From: an uncultured SAR86 cluster bacterium
GTDB taxonomy: Bacteria; Pseudomonadota; Gammaproteobacteria; Magnimaribacterales; D2472
Assembly: GCA_943788515.1 (NCBI GenBank)
Contig: CALSQM010000002.1
Location: 62,001 to 126,000 of the forward strand
Direction: 5' to 3'
DNA: 64,000 nucleotides
In this document: piece after piece, positions 12,588 through 24,876 of the stretch
Layout: every line of letters starts with the position of its first letter
Numbering within the stretch: position 1 is the first letter of the stretch
Program-made: the position numbers and the translations under genes
The notes under the pieces: generated by a model
Told to the model about the DNA's origin: nothing
The model's database searches: none
The model's input: the letters and a program-made list of their open reading frames with translations, nothing else

Positions 12588-14435
12588 ATGGGTAAGTACG
12601 ACATTATTGTAGTTGGGGGTGGTCATGCTGGTGTTGAGGCTGCTCACTCCGTTCAACGTCTTGGGTTAAGGTGTGCTCTTGTCACGTTTGAAAAAGACAA
12701 GATTGGTCAAATGTCTTGCAACCCAGCCATAGGCGGCATGGGTAAATCTCATATAGTGAGAGAGATAGATGCGCTTGGTGGAATTATGGCTGTCGCAACT
12801 GACAGGGCTGGGATCCAATACCGTACCCTCAACACAAGAAAGGGCGACGCAGTTCAAGCGCTAAGGGTTCAATGTGACAGAGATCTTTATAAAAAAGCCA
12901 TCCAAGAGATGTTATTAGCTACAAATATAGATATTTTTGAAGAAGAGGTTGTGGACATTGTTATAGAAAACCAAGCCGTAAAAGGCGTTGTAACAAAGAA
13001 CCAAACACTTTATTCAGAAAGAACCATACTTACAACTGGAACTTTTCTTAACGGCATTATGTACACAGGTAAAGAGTCCTCAAAAGGAGGAAGGGTTGGA
13101 GACTCATCATCCATACCTCTATCTGAGAGGCTTTACGGTTTAAAGCTTCCAATGGGAAGACTAAAAACAGGCACACCAGCAAGAGTAAAGTTATCAAGTT
13201 TAGATCTATCTGTGATGGAAGAGCAGCCAGGAGAAAAACCAACCCCTTTCATGTCACTTAGGGGGGAAACAGAGAAACATCAAAAACAACTTTCTTGCTA
13301 CATAACAAGAACAAACAAAGAAACACACAAAATAATAGATAAAAACATACACCTATCAGCAATGTATTCTGGCAATATTGTTGGAATAGGGCCAAGATAC
13401 TGCCCGTCCATAGAGGACAAGGTTTATAAATTTAACACCAAAGAAAGCCACCAAATTTTTATAGAACCCGAAGGGATTGAAAAAGACCTAGTTTATCCTA
13501 ACGGCATATCTACAAGCCTCCCAAAAGAAGCCCAGAAAGAGTTTATTACCTCCATAGCTGGTATGGAAAAATCTCAAATAGAAGAGTATGGCTACGCTGT
13601 TGAATATGATTTCATAGACCCTCGATCGCTGAAACAAACACTTGAAACCAAGTTTTTGAAAAATTTTTATTTGGCAGGACAAATAAACGGAACTACAGGG
13701 TATGAAGAAGCAGCAGCACAAGGCCTAATGGCCGGAGTTAATGCCTCAAGGTCCTTAAAAAAAGAAACAGAGTTTGTTTTAGATAGAAACGAGGCCTATA
13801 TAGGTGTCCTTGTTGACGACCTCATAACCCACGGAATAACAGAACCTTACAGAATGTTTACAAGCAGAGCGGAGCACAGACTTCTGCTGTCACAAAACAA
13901 CGCAGAACAAAGAATCCTAGAAAAAGGCCACGCCTTTGGGCTTGTTGATCAAGAAACACTAAACCGATTTTCTGCTAAAGAAAAAATATATAAAGAGTTT
14001 GTAAAAACAGTGTTAGAAAAAACAAAAGTAAAACGCTTTATAAACAAAAAAAACAAAACAGTAGAGCTGACTGAAAAAAGAACAATAGCACAACTTCTAA
14101 CAAGACCAGACGTTGATGAAGATAAAATTATTTCTCTTAAGGAGAACCAAGAAGAACTATTTAAAAGAGCATCTATAGAAATAAAGTACAAGGGGTACAT
14201 AGAAAAACAACTGAGAGAGATAAGTAAAAATAAAAAACAAAACGATAAAAAAATACCTGATGATTTTTCATATAAACACATAAGCGGACTATCAAACGAG
14301 GTGGTTGAGAAACTCACAAATACTAAACCACAAACAATAGGCTCAGCATCTAGAATCGAAGGGGTTACCCCCGCCGCAATCAATCTAATCCTGGTGGTAA
14401 TGAAAAAAGAAGAAAAACGAACAACAAATGCTTGA
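12588..14435 (+). CDS. mnmG: tRNA uridine 5-carboxymethylaminomethyl modification enzyme MnmG
   Basis: The FAD/NADH-dependent partner of MnmE in U34 modification. The 615-residue protein begins with the Rossmann motif GGGHAGVEAA, followed by SCNPAIGGMGKSHIVREIDALGG, both diagnostic of GidA/MnmG. C-terminal helices including SGLSNEVVEKL bind MnmE. It is intact and overlaps rsmG by eight bases, as in other proteobacteria. Its plus-strand codons are A/C-rich, in contrast to the G/T-rich mnmE. Confidence 0.97.
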   Translation: MGKYDIIVVGGGHAGVEAAHSVQRLGLRCALVTFEKDKIGQMSCNPAIGGMGKSHIVREIDALGGIMAVATDRAGIQYRTLNTRKGDAVQALRVQCDRDLYKKAIQEMLLATNIDIFEEEVVDIVIENQAVKGVVTKNQTLYSERTILTTGTFLNGIMYTGKESSKGGRVGDSSSIPLSERLYGLKLPMGRLKTGTPARVKLSSLDLSVMEEQPGEKPTPFMSLRGETEKHQKQLSCYITRTNKETHKIIDKNIHLSAMYSGNIVGIGPRYCPSIEDKVYKFNTKESHQIFIEPEGIEKDLVYPNGISTSLPKEAQKEFITSIAGMEKSQIEEYGYAVEYDFIDPRSLKQTLETKFLKNFYLAGQINGTTGYEEAAAQGLMAGVNASRSLKKETEFVLDRNEAYIGVLVDDLITHGITEPYRMFTSRAEHRLLLSQNNAEQRILEKGHAFGLVDQETLNRFSAKEKIYKEFVKTVLEKTKVKRFINKKNKTVELTEKRTIAQLLTRPDVDEDKIISLKENQEELFKRASIEIKYKGYIEKQLREISKNKKQNDKKIPDDFSYKHISGLSNEVVEKLTNTKPQTIGSASRIEGVTPAAINLILVVMKKEEKRTTNA

Positions 14436-15051
14436 AAAAACAAAACATAAAATCAAACACCACATACCAAATGTCACAGAAAAACAAATGCAAAACATAG
14501 AGCGCTTTGTAGAAGAGGCATTTCTGTTTAACAAAAAACATAATATATTTGTAAGGCAGAGCCCTAACGAAGTTTATGAAAAAGATGTCCTAGATTGCCT
14601 ACCCCTTATCTATGAAATCCAGGATGCTCAAAAAATTCTTGACCTTGGTTCTGGAGGAGGGTTTCCAGGGGTCCTGATCGGCATACTTAAACCAAGTCTA
14701 ACAACCCACCTTTTAGAAAAAAACCAAAAGAAACACTATTTTCTTAATAAAATAATCGACACCCTGGCGCTGAAAAACACAAAAGCGATCAAAGTGACAC
14801 TAAACGACAAAAACAACCTCGAGACCTATGATTTAATAACAGCTAGAGCATTTTCCTCAACAGCAAACATTTTAAAACTTACAAAAAAAAATCTAGTCAA
14901 AACAGGCCAATATATTTTACTTAAGGGTAGGGTGGAAAAAATATTAAAAGAACTAGAATCCATAGACACAAACAAATATAAGTGTGAAATAATCAAAATA
15001 GATAACAACAAAAACGAAAGGCACTTCTTGAAGATAAAAGTTAATGAATAA
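14428..15051 (+). CDS. rsmG: 16S rRNA (guanine527-N7)-methyltransferase RsmG
   Basis: This SAM-dependent enzyme methylates G527 of 16S rRNA. The protein is 207 residues long, the usual size, with the SAM motif LDLGSGGGFPGVLIGI (about residues 72-87) characteristic of RsmG/GidB. It overlaps mnmG upstream and parA downstream by eight bases each, so the four genes mnmG-rsmG-parA-parB probably form one transcript with translational coupling. Confidence 0.95.
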   Translation: MLEKTKHKIKHHIPNVTEKQMQNIERFVEEAFLFNKKHNIFVRQSPNEVYEKDVLDCLPLIYEIQDAQKILDLGSGGGFPGVLIGILKPSLTTHLLEKNQKKHYFLNKIIDTLALKNTKAIKVTLNDKNNLETYDLITARAFSSTANILKLTKKNLVKTGQYILLKGRVEKILKELESIDTNKYKCEIIKIDNNKNERHFLKIKVNE

Positions 15052-15805
15052 GATTCTAGCCATTGCAAACCAAAAAGGCGGTGTTGGTAAAACTACAACA
15101 GCCATCAACCTTGCAGCAAGCTTAGCCGCAACAAACAGAAGGGTTTTGTTGGTTGACCTAGACCCACAAGGCAACGCAACAACAGCTGCCGGCCTTAAAG
15201 AAGACTCACCAAACACCCTGTACAATTTATTTTTTGAAAACATTAGCATCTCAGAGTGTATTTATAAATCATCCGACGGATACAATGTTTTGCCTGGAAA
15301 CCAAGAGCTTATAGCCTTGGAGGCCGGCATTAGAGAAAAGAACCAACAGGCTTTTTTAAAAAAAGAGCTTAGCGCCCTCGAAAGCTCCTACGATTACACC
15401 ATTATTGACACTCCGCCAACACTAAACAAACTAACCATAGAGGCCTTGTTCGCCGCATCTGGAACATTAATACCACTTCAGTGCGAATATTACTCCCTTG
15501 AAGGCGTAACAGGCTTAATGCAGACAATTCAGTCACTTGCAGATAAAAATCTATCATCAAATAGAGTTTTGGGAATAGTCAGAACAATGGTAGATATGAG
15601 AAACAACCTGGCCAAGGAAGTGTCCGATGAGCTCGAATCACATTTCTCACATCTTGTTTTTAACACACTTATACCAAGGAACATTAAGTTGGCCGAGGCG
15701 CCCAGCCACGGAATATCTGGTATTAAATATATGCCAAACTCTTACGGCGCAAAGGCTTACCTAGCACTAGCTGGAGAATTAATAAGGAAGGTTGAATATG
15801 TCTGA
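15044..15805 (+). CDS. parA: Chromosome-partitioning ATPase ParA
   Basis: A 253-residue MinD/ParA ATPase with the deviant Walker A KGGVGKTTTAINLA at about residues 11-24, LVDLDPQGNATT and the switch motif IIDTPPTL. It binds the nucleoid and moves ParB-parS complexes. It precedes parB with a short overlap in the order universal among chromosomal par operons, and a parS site lies in recF about 10 kb to the left. Confidence 0.95.
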   Translation: MNKILAIANQKGGVGKTTTAINLAASLAATNRRVLLVDLDPQGNATTAAGLKEDSPNTLYNLFFENISISECIYKSSDGYNVLPGNQELIALEAGIREKNQQAFLKKELSALESSYDYTIIDTPPTLNKLTIEALFAASGTLIPLQCEYYSLEGVTGLMQTIQSLADKNLSSNRVLGIVRTMVDMRNNLAKEVSDELESHFSHLVFNTLIPRNIKLAEAPSHGISGIKYMPNSYGAKAYLALAGELIRKVEYV

Positions 15806-16640
15806 AGATGGAAAAATTTTAAACAGAGGCTTGGATGCATTGTTGGGCTCACCAGACACCAATAACCAAAGAACGGTTAAAGATGTCGATCCTGGACTAA
15901 TAAATGCAGGAAGGTTTCAACCAAGAGCAAATTTCGACGAAGATAAATTATTAGAGCTAACAGACTCAATCAAAAAACACGGCATTCTTTCACCAATACT
16001 AGTAAGAGAGCTTGGGTTAAACAAGTATGAGGTAATTGCCGGCGAAAGACGGTTAAGGGCCTCAATAAAAGCAGGACTAAAGACAATTCCATGCCTTGTT
16101 GACCAAAAGAAAGATCAAGACGCTCTTGAGTCAGCCCTGATTGAAAATTTACAAAGAGAGGACTTAAATGCCGTCGAAGAGGCCAGGGGGTATGACAGGC
16201 TTAAAAGAGAGTTTGGGTTAACTCAAGACGGGGTGGCAACATCTACAGGTAAGGCAAGAAGCACAATAGCAAATTCAATAAGACTACTATCGCTTCCAGC
16301 AAAAGTTTTAGACCTTCTTTCTTCGGGACAAATCGAAAAAGGCCATGCAAAATTATTAGCCTCACTTGACCCCAAAGAGGCAGAGGTAGCGGCAGCTAAT
16401 ATTATAAAAAATAAACTGACCGTAAAAGACTTAAGCAATATATCCCAAAAGAAAAAAGGCCCCAAAACCCCAATAAGAAAAAACAAAGATACCGACCTTC
16501 TAAATATAGAACAAGAAATGTCAGACGCCTTTGGCCACAAAGTTGAAATAGAGGCAAAAAATAAAAAAAACGGCAGGGTTATAATCACATACAACACCTC
16601 AAATGAATTAGAAAATATTATTTCTAAACTAATAGACTAA
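15798..16640 (+). CDS. parB: Chromosome-partitioning protein ParB
   Basis: ParB is a CTP-dependent DNA clamp that loads at parS. The N-terminal CTPase region shows GRFQPRANFDED and GERRLRAS, followed by ENLQREDLNAVEEARGY and a helix-turn-helix around TQDGVATSTGKARSTIANSIRLL. The C-terminal dimerisation domain is the last 50 or so residues. I take ATG 15798 as the start; the TTG two codons upstream is also possible. It overlaps parA. Confidence 0.94.
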   Translation: MSEDGKILNRGLDALLGSPDTNNQRTVKDVDPGLINAGRFQPRANFDEDKLLELTDSIKKHGILSPILVRELGLNKYEVIAGERRLRASIKAGLKTIPCLVDQKKDQDALESALIENLQREDLNAVEEARGYDRLKREFGLTQDGVATSTGKARSTIANSIRLLSLPAKVLDLLSSGQIEKGHAKLLASLDPKEAEVAAANIIKNKLTVKDLSNISQKKKGPKTPIRKNKDTDLLNIEQEMSDAFGHKVEIEAKNKKNGRVIITYNTSNELENIISKLID

Positions 16641-16664
16641 TATATAAATTAATTTGAAAACGAC

Positions 16665-16693
16665 TTGTTTCTAGCGCCATTAATTTCTATAAT
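16665..16693 (+). promoter_or_regulatory. Putative promoter of the atp operon
   Basis: TTGTTT at 16665-16670 and TATAAT at 16688-16693 with a 17-bp spacer lie just upstream of atpI in the 88-bp spacer after parB. This is the only good sigma-70-like match there, and plus-strand composition changes to T-rich at the same place. Confidence 0.6.
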
Positions 16694-16728
16694 TCTCGCA
16701 AATATATATATAAACAAACACACACCTT

Positions 16729-18214
<1,486 letters not shown>

Positions 18215-18226
18215 AAAGCTTAAAGA

Positions 18227-18697
18227 ATGAATATAAACGCAACCTTACTTGCCCAAGCAGTCGTTATGATTGTATTTGTAGCTATTTGCTGGAAATATAT
18301 TTATCCACCAATTTTGGAAATTATGCAAGAAAGACAAAAGAAAATATCTGATGGATTGGAGGCAGCAAAAAAAGCTGATGACTCTCTCGAGGAGGCAAAA
18401 CTAGCCTTTGACAAAGAGATGGATCAAGCAAAAGCAGAAGCTGCAGAGATTCTAAAGAAAGCCAACGTACGAGCTACAAAAATAGTTGGTGACGCGTCAT
18501 TAAAAGCAGAAGTAGAGGCTGAAAAGATCATGGCTTCTGCAACAACAACTATTGAAAATGACACGAACAAAGCTAAAGAAGAACTGAGGCAGCAAATGTC
18601 GGATATCATCATCGATACAACTCAAAAAATTCTTGGGGATGAAATATCAACGTCAAAACATGATGATATTTTAAAGAAGGCGGCAGAGGATTTATAA
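18227..18697 (+). CDS. atpF: ATP synthase F0 subunit b
   Basis: This 156-residue peripheral-stalk subunit has one N-terminal membrane helix (about residues 7-26) followed by a long charged coiled coil rich in Lys, Glu and Ala. It links subunit a to the delta subunit and F1. Length and layout match E. coli subunit b. It is spaced 12 bases after atpE and three bases before atpH. Confidence 0.96.
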   Translation: MNINATLLAQAVVMIVFVAICWKYIYPPILEIMQERQKKISDGLEAAKKADDSLEEAKLAFDKEMDQAKAEAAEILKKANVRATKIVGDASLKAEVEAEKIMASATTTIENDTNKAKEELRQQMSDIIIDTTQKILGDEISTSKHDDILKKAAEDL

Positions 18698-18700
18698 GAA

Positions 18701-19237
18701 ATGATAGAACTCACCCCACTCGCAAGACCATATGCTAAAGCACTTTTTGCTTCTGCGGTTGAGACAGGCGATTTAGACAATATGGCTAGCGAGCTTAAAA
18801 TAATGGCTATCGTATCCAAGTCCAAAGAGGTGATTGCTACTATTGAAAATCCTGTTTTATCAAGACAGGAAGTTGTAGATATTTTAGTTAAGCTTTTTGA
18901 TGACAGCATTACAGACACATCGAAAAAACTTCTTTCTATCCTGGCTGAGAATAAAAGGTTAAACCTTCTCCACTCAATATATTCGATTTATCAAGAGTTG
19001 CTAGAAAAACATAAAGATCAAAAATCTATAGAAGTTTTTGTTGCAGTAGCCCCAAGTGATGGTGCTAAAGAGAGCATTGAAGCAAAACTTAGAAGCTCTT
19101 ATGGTAATGATGCAAACATATATTTTTCAAAAGACCCAAAAATGATGGGCGGCTTATCTATAAAGGTAGGTGACGAAACTTTAGATCTTTCCATAAGGGG
19201 AAAGGTCAACAAACTTGTAAACCAATTAAATTTTTAA
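18701..19237 (+). CDS. atpH: ATP synthase F1 subunit delta
   Basis: The 178-residue delta subunit connects the peripheral stalk to the top of F1. The N-terminal helical domain begins LTPLARPYAKALFASA, and the C-terminal part contains DPKMMGGLSIKVGDETLDLSIRGKV, the family hallmark region. It lies between atpF and atpA, as expected. Confidence 0.96.
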   Translation: MIELTPLARPYAKALFASAVETGDLDNMASELKIMAIVSKSKEVIATIENPVLSRQEVVDILVKLFDDSITDTSKKLLSILAENKRLNLLHSIYSIYQELLEKHKDQKSIEVFVAVAPSDGAKESIEAKLRSSYGNDANIYFSKDPKMMGGLSIKVGDETLDLSIRGKVNKLVNQLNF

Positions 19238-19246
19238 GGTGAAAAA

Positions 19247-20791
19247 ATGAGTCAATTAAATCCATCAGAAATTTCTAGCGTATTGAAAGAAAAAATCGCT
19301 GGACTTGATCTTTCAGCGGAAAGAAAAAATGAAGGCATTATCGTCAGTGTATCTGACGGTATTGTGAGAATACATGGCATGGGTGATGTTATGTATGGAG
19401 AGGTTATAGAATTTGAAAATGGCACCAAAGGAATGGCGCTTAATTTAGAGCAAGACTCAGTAGGAGCTGTTGTTCTTGGTGATTATCTAGATCTTGTAGA
19501 GGGGCAAAAAGCACTTTGCACAGGCAAGGTTCTAGAAGTTCCTGTGGGAGAGGCTCTTCTTGGAAGAGTTGTAAATACATTGGGAGCTCCTATTGATGGC
19601 AAGGGTGAGATTAAGGCAGAAGGAACAGCACCTGTTGAGGTTGTTGCTCCTGGTGTTATTGCTCGTCAATCAGTAGATCAACCCGTTCAGATTGGACTAA
19701 AAGCTGTTGACGCTATGGTCCCGATTGGTAGAGGACAAAGGGAATTAATCATTGGCGATAGACAAACAGGCAAAACAGCAGTTGCAATCGATGCAATTAT
19801 TAACCAAAAAGGTACAGGCGTTAAATGTATTTATGTTGCTATCGGACAAAAACAATCAACCGTTGCCAATGTAGTAAGAAAATTAGAAGAGTATGGTGCT
19901 ATGGATCATACAATTGTTGTTTCAGCCACAGCGGCTGACCCAGCTCCAATGCAATATTTATCCGCTTATTCAGGATGTTCAATGGGCGAATACTTCAGAG
20001 ATAAAGGCGAGGATGCGTTAATTGTTTATGATGATCTTTCAAAACAAGCGGTCGCTTATAGACAGGTCTCACTTCTACTTAAAAGGCCTCCAGGAAGAGA
20101 AGCTTATCCTGGAGATGTTTTCTATCTGCATTCAAGACTATTAGAAAGAGCTGCAAGAGTTAACGCAGACTATGTAGAACAAGTTACTGGGGGCAAAGTA
20201 AAAGGAAAGACTGGATCATTAACCGCCCTACCAATTATTGAAACTTTGGCTGGAGATGTTTCTGCTTTCGTTCCAACAAACGTTATCTCAATTACAGACG
20301 GACAGATATATTTAGAAACAGAGCTATTTAATTCAGGTATTAGACCTGCTATTAATCCAGGGCTATCTGTATCAAGAGTCGGCGGCTCTGCACAAACAAA
20401 AATCATGAAGAAGCTTGCTGGCGGTGTTAGAACGGCATTAGCACAGTATCGTGAACTAGCCGCCTTCTCACAGTTTGCATCTGATTTAGATGATGCAACC
20501 AAGCAACAACTAGCAAATGGTAAGGCTTTCACTGAGCTTCTTAAGCAAAAGCAATATGCTCCAATGAGTGTTGCTCAACAAGCATTAAGCTTATTTGCCG
20601 CTGATAGAGGATTTATGGCCGACATAGAAGTAGATAAAGTCCTGGCCTTTGAAGAAGCCCTTCATAGTTATTTAACTGCTGAAAAATCAGAGCTAGAGCA
20701 ACAAATTAACTCAACAGGTGATTGGAATGATGACATTGAAAGCCAGTTCACAGCTTTAGTTGAAGATTTTAAAAAGACTCAAACATTTTAA
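19247..20791 (+). CDS. atpA: ATP synthase F1 subunit alpha
   Basis: The 514-residue non-catalytic nucleotide-binding subunit has Walker [14 protein letters not shown] and the signature [17 protein letters not shown]. It alternates with beta subunits in the F1 hexamer. It is full length, with a good GGTGAAA ribosome-binding region, and intact in frame. Confidence 0.98.
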   Translation: MSQLNPSEISSVLKEKIAGLDLSAERKNEGIIVSVSDGIVRIHGMGDVMYGEVIEFENGTKGMALNLEQDSVGAVVLGDYLDLVEGQKALCTGKVLEVPVGEALLGRVVNTLGAPIDGKGEIKAEGTAPVEVVAPGVIARQSVDQPVQIGLKAVDAMVPIGRGQRELIIGDRQTGKTAVAIDAIINQKGTGVKCIYVAIGQKQSTVANVVRKLEEYGAMDHTIVVSATAADPAPMQYLSAYSGCSMGEYFRDKGEDALIVYDDLSKQAVAYRQVSLLLKRPPGREAYPGDVFYLHSRLLERAARVNADYVEQVTGGKVKGKTGSLTALPIIETLAGDVSAFVPTNVISITDGQIYLETELFNSGIRPAINPGLSVSRVGGSAQTKIMKKLAGGVRTALAQYRELAAFSQFASDLDDATKQQLANGKAFTELLKQKQYAPMSVAQQALSLFAADRGFMADIEVDKVLAFEEALHSYLTAEKSELEQQINSTGDWNDDIESQFTALVEDFKKTQTF

Positions 20792-20804
20792 TTAGAAATA
20801 AATA

Positions 20805-23076
<2,272 letters not shown>

Positions 23077-23078
23077 CT

Positions 23079-23492
23079 ATGAGCACAATCAAGATCAACA
23101 TAGTTTCTTCTAATGAAGAAATATATTCTGGCGAAGCCACTATGGTTTATGCAACAGGATCTCTTGGTGAGCTTGGTATCGCTCCTGGTCATACGCCATT
23201 ATTAACTGGATTAGCTGCGGGGCCAGTCAGGGTTCAAAATGGATCTGAAGAAGAGGCATTTTTTTGTTCAGGTGGGTTTTTAGAAATTCAGCCAGATTTA
23301 GTAACTGTTTTATCTGATACAGCAGAAAGAGCTGATAGCTTAGACGAGGCTGAAGCAATAAAAGCGAAAGAGTCTGCAGAACAAGATTTGGCTAATAAAG
23401 ATGCGACTTTAGACTATGCTAAAGCAGCCGCTCAACTAGCCGAAGCTGTAGCAAGATTAAAAACTATTCAAAAACTACGTAAAAACCAGTAA
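23079..23492 (+). CDS. atpC: ATP synthase F1 subunit epsilon
   Basis: The 137-residue epsilon subunit has an N-terminal beta-barrel (GELGIAPGHTPLLTGL) and a C-terminal helical hairpin (about residues 88-137) that can inhibit ATP hydrolysis. It ends the atp operon, two bases after atpD. glmU begins 26 bases later, so read-through into glmU-glmS is plausible. Confidence 0.96.
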   Translation: MSTIKINIVSSNEEIYSGEATMVYATGSLGELGIAPGHTPLLTGLAAGPVRVQNGSEEEAFFCSGGFLEIQPDLVTVLSDTAERADSLDEAEAIKAKESAEQDLANKDATLDYAKAAAQLAEAVARLKTIQKLRKNQ

Positions 23493-23518
23493 GGTAGATA
23501 TTTAATATTTAATTTACT

Positions 23519-24874
23519 GTGAGCCTACACACCATAATACTTGCAGCCGGAGAAGGCTCAAGAATGAAATCAAATAGAGCTAAAGCCCTTCAAAAGGTTG
23601 GGGGTAGCTCTATGTTACAAAAAATATGCGCCACTGCTGGATCTATAAGCCCAGATATTACCTTGGTAGTAGGTTATAACAAAGAATCAATTATTGAAGA
23701 ATCAAAAAACTATTCTTTAAACATCTCTATTGCTGAGCAGCCTATGGCAATTGGTACCGGTGATGCAGTAAAGTGTGGTCTAAAGTCAACTGTTAGTGCT
23801 TCTAAAATTCTTGTCTTATATGGAGACGTTCCACTTATAAGAAGAGAAACATTAGATAATTTAATAAACTCATCAGGTAGCGGCCTCTCAATCCTAACCA
23901 CTGTTTTAGATGACCCATTTGGCTATGGAAGAGTCAAGAAGGACGCGAGTGGCCATGCTCTTGCAATAGTTGAAGAGAAAGACGCTTCGGAGTCTGATAA
24001 AGAAATTAATGAAATTTTTACTGGCGTTTTATGCGGCTCTAAAGAGCTTATAGAAAAGGGTTTGAAAGAGATTAAAAATGATAATGCAGCAAATGAATAC
24101 TATTTAACTGATTTAGTTTCAATTTTGAGCCAAAATGGTATTAAAATAAAAACATATAATGCTTCTAATGATGAAGTTAAGGGAGCAAACAGCAAACAAG
24201 AACTAGCACAACTAGAGGCCATTTATAGAAAAATGAATTCAGAGGAACTTTTCAATCAAGGCGTTACTATATCTGATAAATCTAGACTAGATATTAGAGG
24301 GGATGTTGCTGCTGGAAAAGATTGTTCCATAGATGTCAATGTAATCTTAGAGGGAACAGTTACTCTTGGAGACAATGTCTCAATAGGTCCAAATACAGTC
24401 ATCAAAGACTCTGTTATTGGAAGCAATTCTAAAATCGAAGCCTTTTCACATATCGATCAAGCAATTATTGGGGACGATTGTGTTATTGGTCCTTATGCAA
24501 GGTTGCGAGTGGGAAGTAATATAGAAAATACAGCTAAGGTTGGAAATTTTGTTGAAACCAAAAATTCTACTCTTGGCAAGGGATCTAAAGCAAATCACTT
24601 TACTTATCTTGGCGATACCGAAGTGGGTGAAGGCACCAACATCGGAGCTGGAACAATAACTTGTAATTATGATGGCAAAAATAAACACAAAACCGTTATT
24701 GGAGACGGAAGTTTTATTGGAAGCAATTCATCATTAGTTGCACCTGTTACTGTTGGTTTAAACGCAACAGTTGCTGCGGGCTCGGTTATCAATAAAGATA
24801 TCCCTGATAATGCTCTTGGTTTTGGTAGAGCCAAACAAGAAAATAAAAAAGATTGGTCTAAGAAAAAGGATTAA
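23519..24874 (+). CDS. glmU: Bifunctional UDP-GlcNAc pyrophosphorylase / glucosamine-1-phosphate acetyltransferase
   Basis: GlmU makes UDP-GlcNAc for peptidoglycan and lipopolysaccharide. The N-terminal uridylyltransferase domain shows LAAGEGSRMKSNRAKAL (residues 7-23). The C-terminal left-handed beta-helix has hexapeptide repeats such as VTLGDNVSIGPNTVIKDSVI from about residue 255. The 451-residue length is normal. It starts with GTG and lies two bases before glmS, forming an amino-sugar pair as in many proteobacteria. Confidence 0.96.
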   Translation: MSLHTIILAAGEGSRMKSNRAKALQKVGGSSMLQKICATAGSISPDITLVVGYNKESIIEESKNYSLNISIAEQPMAIGTGDAVKCGLKSTVSASKILVLYGDVPLIRRETLDNLINSSGSGLSILTTVLDDPFGYGRVKKDASGHALAIVEEKDASESDKEINEIFTGVLCGSKELIEKGLKEIKNDNAANEYYLTDLVSILSQNGIKIKTYNASNDEVKGANSKQELAQLEAIYRKMNSEELFNQGVTISDKSRLDIRGDVAAGKDCSIDVNVILEGTVTLGDNVSIGPNTVIKDSVIGSNSKIEAFSHIDQAIIGDDCVIGPYARLRVGSNIENTAKVGNFVETKNSTLGKGSKANHFTYLGDTEVGEGTNIGAGTITCNYDGKNKHKTVIGDGSFIGSNSSLVAPVTVGLNATVAAGSVINKDIPDNALGFGRAKQENKKDWSKKKD

Positions 24875-24876
24875 AT

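Noticed and set aside
13949..14443. 164-codon minus-strand ORF inside mnmG
   Set aside because: It is a shadow of the conserved mnmG coding sequence, with no ribosome-binding site or family resemblance.
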